A DNA stretch of 13,817 nt from Jimgerdemannia flammicorona (Eukaryota > Mucoromycota > Endogonomycetes > Endogonales > Endogonaceae). The position numbers were made by a program, and so were the translations under genes. The notes under the pieces were generated by a model. It had not been told where the DNA came from. It saw nothing but the letters and a program-made list of their open reading frames with translations, and ran no database searches. Where the stretch lies: the NCBI GenBank assembly GCA_003990745.1, contig RBNI01004578.1, forward strand, positions 1 to 13,817. The letters are read 5' to 3'. Positions 8,654 through 13,817 of the stretch are shown in pieces. Every line of letters begins with the position of its first letter. Within the stretch, counting starts at the first letter, position 1.

Positions 8654-9705
8654 GGAGAAGTTCATAGAACCTATGGTGGCTGACTATATTCCTAAGTCCT
8701 GGGTGGTAAGTCCTAAAGACCTGGTATAGATTCTTATAAGTCTGGTTAATTATAAGTTAGTGGGTCCTTGGGTCTGTGGTTTCTTGGTACCACCTGGTCC
8801 TAATGGTAAGGACTTCTCTGGCTCTGGTTTGGGGATCCACAATTGGTTCTGAGAGTTACTCCTGTCCAAGGTTGGTCTTGTTCTAACTTCTCAGAAGTGT
8901 GTTCTTGATACCATCTTAGCTTGGTAATCTGCTGCTACTAAGTTGTAATAACTCTCACTTCTACCTCTCTTTTATCTTTTGAATAATTAGAGAAGTGAGT
9001 CTATTACTTAGGGACTTAGTATACAATGTGTACCAAGAAGCCTTCAGTTTGAGGAAGTGCTCACTTAAAAGTAGTTGTAGTGGCAGTACCTTATCTTTCA
9101 AAGGTCTTTCTCTTTTGCTCTATCTTTTAAGGGTCTTGTTCTTTGCTATGTACAGACTAAATTCACCTTAGAATTCAGGTTCAATGGGTTTACTTAAGTT
9201 TTTGGAGATTTATATACCAGTCTCAGTTCTGGCAGAAGTTAGCTAGGCTTCTAGAGTTTAGTCAGAAATACTAGAATCACTTAGGTATCATTACTAAGAC
9301 TCAGAGGAATGTGTATGTATAGAGGGGGACTTGATTCTTGTATCAAGGACTGAACTAAAACTGCTTTATTTCAAATGGAAACTGAGGGTATTTATACAAG
9401 TTGGTCCACAATTTCTGACTAAGTATGAGTGACTAATTTGGTAACTATAATGAGATTTGTGATTATGATCTTTGTCAGGTAGTTTTTGGCAAAAACAACT
9501 TTATGATCAGGACCTCAATTACTAGGCAATGATCAGCTACTGTAGTAATAGTTACTGTAGTACTGATTGTTAGAAATAAACTGGATATCATTTTTTATGT
9601 CATTTTCTACATTATTTATTTATTTGTTCATAATATCATATGTTGTGCTCAATTGTATGATAATGTCATTGCTTGCTGAGTCATATAATCACTTGTCTCA
9701 TCACA
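8654..9705 (-). other. LTR-like and leader region of element D
   Basis: No coding frame is convincing here. On the minus strand there is a TATAAATA (9389-9396) followed 18 bases later by AATAAA (9365-9370), the promoter and poly(A)-signal pairing expected in an LTR. A minus-strand TGGTATCA (8906-8913) could be a decayed initiator-Met-tRNA primer binding site, but no CA lies next to it, so the inner LTR edge is not defined. The outer edge may be the TGTGATGAG at 9697-9705. Without a second LTR this remains provisional. Confidence 0.5.
9365..9396 (-). promoter_or_regulatory. TATA box and poly(A) signal of the LTR-like region
   Basis: The minus strand reads TATAAATACC, then AATAAAGC a short way downstream. 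This spacing is compact, as in the R region of many retrotransposon LTRs. It lies upstream of gag in the correct orientation. Confidence 0.5.
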
Positions 9706-9727
9706 TCTCATCTGTTCACTTGCTTGT

Positions 9728-10675
9728 TCATTCTATTATAACCTCACCCTTTTCTATTGCTGTTTCCCAGCATCCCTATCAGCTCCTTCCCAGTAAACCC
9801 ATGCAGCCTCTTTCAACTTTATCCAATGGACACCCACTGGCACACCCTCATGTATCCAACCAACAATCTTTGCTTGAATGTCCTCCACCCAAGGGTTCCA
9901 CAATATCTTCTCAGACAGCAGAGAGGAGTTAAAGTGCCAATGTCTAGGTCCATCTCCACTCCCCCCAAACTGCCCCTGCCCTAATAGACCTCAGTGATTC
10001 GACCATAGACATCAATCTACCTTCAGACACTTCCAAACATCTATGCCCCAGCATTTGGCTATCAGGATCCAGTCAATCTTTATATCTAGTCCATTCATCT
10101 AGTGTGTATAGATCCTCTTTCCTTCCCATCATATTCTGTCCATATCCTCTAAAGAGCTAAGAGTCTCCACCTCCTCTCATATATCCAGGCCACCACTTCA
10201 TCCACCAGTACTACTCTCTCCATCAGTTCGATCTAACTGAAGATTCTACACCATATTGAAGTCCCCTCCCAGAACATCTACCCCCCTTCTCCAAGAGTAC
10301 ACCCTCTTCTAACATACCTCCAATCCATGTAATCTGCTCACTTCTAGCTGCTGAGCAGTAGCAGAAGTCAACTCTCAAGGGCTCTCACCTAGGTCAATAC
10401 CATTCTCCCCAAACTAAATGGTCTCTCCAGCTCCTAATTTCACCTAAATCTCCTCTATTACCCTGTATCAAAATTGTCACTTTGCCAATCCAAGCTATAG
10501 CCTCTCCTCATTCTCTAGTCCACTCTACTTGATCCATCTCATCCTCATAATGTACATCCTGCAACAGAAAGAGATCAGTCTCCAATCTCTTAAGCTAAGT
10601 GAAAATGTTCATATACCACTCAAATTCCTGTAACCCATTCATATTTAGAGAAAAAATGTTAGATGTACTATTCAT
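9728..10675 (-). pseudogene. LINE ORF2 fragment (endonuclease only), copy C
   Basis: It starts at the ATG at 10673-10675 (MNSTSNIFSLNMNGL), 38 bases after the ORF1 stop. Motifs run in the same order as in A: LLQD at residues 37-40 (Asp codon at 10556-10558), GDFN near 10275-10290, IDWILIA near 10068-10085, and SNH where A has SDH (near 9990). GPRHWHF and VEDIQAK follow, then the sequence ends before the RT. At least seven in-frame stops sit where A has Trp (for example TAG at 10595-10597 for Trp27). It would not be active. Confidence 0.83.
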
Positions 10676-10713
10676 TGAGAATAATGTTTTGGAAGTAATA
10701 TGATGTTCATCCT

Positions 10714-12581
10714 CTACAAATCCATGTTCATCTCCTCCTGTACCAAGTTCAAGTTATGTTTGGCAGCTAATTCCTCCTCTTTAGCCTTCTTTGTCTCCAA
10801 TCTTACCAGAAGTTCAGCCATCTCCCCATCCTCTCTTTTCTCGAAATCCTCATAATACTTCAGATAAGCCTTCTGCCAGAGTTGCTAACCATGATGCTCT
10901 GTCTAACAGTAGGTGGCCCTTTCACCAGCAACAACTACCAGTTCAGCCTCTCTCTCCTTATCAACCTCAAATCCCTCCTTCTTCAGAAAAATTGCAAGCA
11001 CCTCTGCCTTCAGTGCCTCCATGACTCTATCACTATGCAGAATTCTTGCCCAATACTCCTTACTCATTACTCTCAGGTCCACTTCTCCCAACTCTTCCAC
11101 CACAAAGTTGTTCATCATCTGGCTCATCCACAGTAGGTTCTCCACCTTCTTCCCTCCTAGTGATACTAGCCTCCCAGTACTCAGCATTGTGATATCTGCC
11201 CCTGCACTTACAGTCTCATCCCACTCCTCCTCTGGGACATCCACTAACTCATCCTCACCAACCACTACTACCTGTTCTTCTTTCGCTACATTGGAAACTC
11301 CAAAATATACTTGCTGGGCACGATGTATAAGCACATCCTCTGCTGCCCTGCTCTTCACTCCTGGGCCCCTCTTGATAAAGAGTGGAGTATCCTCCAAGAC
11401 TTGTTCCCAGACCTCAAATGTATCATCTATATAAGGGTTCTTGTACAGCACCTTTCTGGCCCCATCTAGGCCCTCCTCTACCTCCCTTCCTCTCTTACTA
11501 GCCCAGATACTTGCTTCAGTACCCCCAGACCCCTCAGTGCCACTAGACTCCTCAGTGCCACCAGCCTTCTTCTTTGTCTCTCTCTCTATACTTGCCAACA
11601 ACTTCTTCTACCTCTTGTACCCTTGAGCCCTCTCTCACTACCTCTTGTAATTGTGAATATGTTTTCCATCTACAATCTCCAAATGTATTGACTCTATATA
11701 TACCTTCCATGCCTTTATCCTTTACTCTACTACTCCACCCATCTCCTCTAGAGCCTCCAACAGGTCCTTCTCCTCCTCCTCACTCCCTTCCACCCTCAAT
11801 ACCTTACAGATGAAGGCTCTCCACATCATCACTAAAGATCAGTCACTTGTCTTCTCTATGGCCTCTCTCCCAGCCAGTCTAATCTGGATGTCAATATCTT
11901 CTATCCTGAAAGAGATCCCCTCCCACATCTGAAATCCAATATCAACCACATCACTATACTCTACCATCACCTCCTCCACCCTCCTCCTGGTCTCAACCTT
12001 CATCACTGTAGACACCCCCTTTATCAGTAGCTGGACTACTCTGGAGTCCCACCTCAAGCATAGCACCATAGACACCACCACCTCTCCTACAGCTATTCCA
12101 GTCTTCAATGCCTCCTCCTGTAAGCCAACCTCCTCAAAACCCACTTTGACTCTCTCTAGTCCCTTCGGAAACTTCACTGAGGCAGCTCTAGTCACTTGCT
12201 TTGAGATAATTTCCAGGACCATCCTCACTATTACTGTTAAGCTCTAAAAATACAAAGTTGTTATAAACTCTGAGATTGACTTCTTGAGTAATGGTGCCAC
12301 CACTAGCCCCATTATACCATCAGCCAGGTCTCCCTTTCTTTTCAGTCCCATCAGCTCAGCTCCCTCATCAGCAGTCACATCTGGATTTTTTTTCAGATTC
12401 CTAGTCACACTATCATCAGCAGTCTCCACCCTATCCCCAGCTGCTGCTATACCAGCCCTTCTACCTACTGGCCCAGATGCTGAACCCCCTGCTACTACTT
12501 CCCTCTGCTTCCCCTTCTCTCCTATCTGACCTCTCTGAGATCCAGCAAGCCATTCTCTCTTCTTCAGCATATCAACAAAGC
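10714..12581 (-). pseudogene. LINE ORF1 protein, copy C, N-terminus lost
   Basis: This is the longest clean stretch of the ORF1 family: 232 codons at 10903-11601 are open. It covers FEVWEQ, the acidic VDVPEEEWDE segment, ELGEVDLRVMSKEYWARIL and ELVVVAGERATYC. It ends at the TAG at 10714-10716, after a charged tail (EDFEKREDGEMAELLVRLE) that may form a coiled coil. Upstream, at 11839-12228, lie the KQVTRAASVKF segment, the RRM-like LLIKGVSTVMK...RRRVEE and DIDIQIRLAGREA. The frame is lost at 12228-12244 and again near 11840. The N-terminus is replaced by copy E at 12581, just after SFVDMLKK. Similarity to copy A extends over the whole length. Confidence 0.8.
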
Positions 12582-12603
12582 TTTTTTTTTTATTTTTTTT
12601 TTT

Positions 12604-12940
12604 ATAGTCACTTGGACTTCTTTATTACCTAAATTATTTAATACAACAATAACCCAATCTGAAGACTACTATAAATCCAAGGTACAAAGAGGGGCCCATC
12701 AGCCCACACCTTCTCTCCACTGCACCCCTTTGTCATCTAGCACCAGGTACCCATGACTCCTCCGTACAATGTCCTGTACCTTCCTCATGGCTCCTAACTG
12801 GTGTCTCTTCTCCTGATACTACTACCCTTGTATCACTTCCAGAAGTAATCACCTCCACTGCTCCACCAATTCACCAATTCTCATTCAGGGATCTCTCTCA
12901 AACACCTATCATCAATGTATTACCATTAGGACCCAGATGC
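12604..12940 (-). other. 3' UTR and terminal motif of LINE copy E
   Basis: About 340 bases show no persuasive coding frame. The element terminus (12604-12618) is identical to that of fragment F, and an AATAAA is at 12621-12626. The upper limit is approximate, because the ORF2 stop cannot be placed among the many stops. Confidence 0.6.
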
Positions 12941-13803
12941 CAAGAACATGGCCCAGGCCCCCCCATATGTCCCCAGTCTCTCCCACTAGTCACTGCTTGA
13001 CCACCTGACTAGTGGGGCCCCCTGGTCACTCACTCTCATAACCCTAATAACTTTCCAATGTCTGCCAATATCCTTCAACCCTCAGACATACTGCCAAGAT
13101 ATGCTCTGATATCTATACCACACCTCCATCTACCTCACAACACCACTCATATTCCCTTATACCTTCTACCTTCATCCATCCTGTCCAGTACCCCAACATT
13201 ATATTCCTCCTCAAAAATCTCCACCATATCACCCAAATCTTTGGCAGTACCACCTTGAGCAGGGAGACCCCCCAACCCCATATTGGACTCCACTCCCAAT
13301 CTTTACCAAACCCAGTCTTCTGCCAACCAACTGGCCACCTCTCCAGTGGACCTGTCCTGATCCATTCTATTGCTCCAGATAGAGAGTATTCTGCCAACTG
13401 GTGGTCACCAATATGAAGGTCTCCTAGTCATCACCATTTCTGCTTCAGGTCCTCTCCTTCACCTGACTCAGAACCTGTAAGTCTCATTCCCAGCCAGACC
13501 TCTACAATACTCCACCAGAATCTCCTGTAACACAATCTGCTGAGCCTTTCCACCTGAAGCAAAACTCACATATCCATTCTTGCCTCACTATGGGGACAGA
13601 ATCTGACCTCCCAATTGTCCATAGCCAGTCTGCTCCAACTATCCCCACCTAGTTCTGCCAATCAACAACCCCACCAGCCCTGAAGTGTCTTCAACCACCT
13701 CCTAAAGTCCACCAGCCCCAGACTATCATCCAAAGTCTGCATCACTACTATCTTCCAAATAATCTGTAGCCACCTTCCTTGCCACAGCCATCCTTCTACT
13801 ACC
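12940..13803 (-). pseudogene. LINE ORF2 C-terminal fragment (RT tail), copy E
   Basis: The rightmost part encodes MAVARKVATDYL and SLGLVDFRRWLKTLQGWW, aligning with the KVARDWI and GLGLVDSSKRLYCLQAWW segments of copy A at about 960-1100. Further on, at 13113-13397, it has LPKIWVIWWRFLRRN and then EHILAVC at about 13083-13106, the zinc-binding RT-tail motif also seen in A. Several stops interrupt it. The RT palm would lie to the right, beyond the poly(T). Trp is unusually common, as expected if CGG Arg codons decayed to TGG. Confidence 0.72.
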
Positions 13804-13817
13804 TTTTTTTTTTTTTT
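13804..13817 (-). mobile_element. Poly(A) tail at the right edge, probably of another LINE (G)
   Basis: Fourteen T bases end the window. They break the copy E RT-tail frame just upstream of MAVARKVATDYL. By analogy with 3164-3194 and 12582-12603 this is probably the tail of a further minus-strand insertion. The body of that element is not visible, and an assembly gap edge at a homopolymer is the alternative. Confidence 0.45.

Larger units (their letters stand above)
6914..9705 (-). mobile_element. LTR-retrotransposon remnant D (LTR-like region, gag, dUTPase start)
   Basis: Base composition changes sharply here. The minus (sense) strand is A/C-rich, unlike the G-rich sense strand of the LINEs. 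It holds an LTR-like region with TATA and AATAAA signals, then gag with a zinc knuckle, then the beginning of a dUTPase domain. It is cut off at about 6914 by the 5' leader of LINE B. No protease, RT, RNase H or integrase, and no second LTR, are present. The right boundary (near 9705, at a minus-strand TGTGATGAG) is approximate; copy C sequence begins within about 25 bases. Probably a Ty3/gypsy-type element, but without pol this cannot be settled. Confidence 0.75.
9706..12581 (-). mobile_element. LINE copy C (ORF1 plus endonuclease; both ends lost)
   Basis: Copy C aligns with copy A from ORF1 through the endonuclease, then ends at about 9706-9730, at a point matching about 2680-2710 in A. There D begins. 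The RT is absent. On the right, copy C is interrupted at 12581, inside its ORF1 N-terminus (SFVD), by the poly(A) tail of copy E. This is the best comparison for reconstructing the history of A: it gives the empty site of fragment F and independent stop positions. Confidence 0.85.
12582..13803 (-). mobile_element. LINE copy E, 3' portion with poly(A) tail
   Basis: The 3' end is precise: poly(A) at 12582-12603 (10 T, one A, 11 T on the plus strand), then the conserved terminus at 12604. It extends right through the 3' UTR and the RT-tail region to about 13803, where a new poly(T) begins. Its insertion point is inside ORF1 of copy C. The expected matching target duplication (catatcaacaaagc) does not recur before the window ends, so E probably continues beyond, interrupted by insertion G. 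Confidence 0.85.

Noticed and set aside
8760..8800. Palindromic stretch around ttggtaccacctggtcc as an inverted repeat or protein site
   Set aside because: It is short and imperfect, with no second copy and no link to an element end.
8906..8913. Primer binding site for initiator Met-tRNA
   Set aside because: Only eight bases fit and no CA-ending LTR edge lies beside it, so it is mentioned in the LTR-like region but not called separately.
1..13817. Host genes, tRNA or rRNA genes, CRISPR arrays, toxin or virus genes
   Set aside because: No cloverleaf, rRNA-like segment, spaced direct-repeat array or intact non-transposon reading frame could be supported on either strand.

Overview
This window looks like a piece of a transposon-rich eukaryotic genome, most likely fungal. 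The evidence for that is degraded non-LTR (LINE-type) retrotransposons with an ORF1/ORF2 layout, a gag-dUTPase LTR-element remnant, and very few CpG dinucleotides. The kingdom is an inference. I see no intact host gene, no tRNA or rRNA, no CRISPR array and nothing prokaryotic. Every recognisable coding stretch lies on the minus strand and is broken by stops or frameshifts. The long plus-strand Pro/Ser/Thr/Leu-rich frames are shadows of a G-rich, C-poor sense strand.

Layout, left to right (the elements read right to left): (1) LINE copy A, 1 to about 5928, nearly complete. It has a short 5' leader, ORF1 (5841-3795), a 31-nt spacer and ORF2 (from 3763), with AP-type endonuclease, reverse transcriptase and a zinc-binding RT-tail region; its 3' end lies beyond the left edge. 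A 98-bp tail fragment (F) of a related LINE, with a 31-nt poly(A) and 17-nt target-site duplications, has landed inside its endonuclease. (2) LINE copy B, about 5929-6913, is only the 5' leader and the first part of ORF1. (3) D, about 6914-9705, is an LTR-retrotransposon remnant holding an LTR-like promoter region, gag, a mutated zinc knuckle and the start of a dUTPase domain. (4) LINE copy C, about 9706-12581, has ORF1 plus the endonuclease and stops before the RT. (5) LINE copy E, 12582 to about 13803, is a 3' part with RT tail, 3' UTR and poly(A). (6) A 14-nt poly(A) tail at the right edge suggests one more insertion (G).

The simplest reading is a nest: C was entered by D, D by B, B by A and A by F, while E entered C from the other side and G entered E. 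It predicts which element fragments should resume outside both edges. All copies are dead as they stand. The most interesting points are the nesting, the empty-site proof for F, a shared Glu-to-Asp change in the endonuclease, the gag-dUTPase reading frame, the three Cys-to-Tyr changes in its zinc knuckle, and an ORF1 protein that may carry an RRM-like fold. I found no convincing new non-transposon system.
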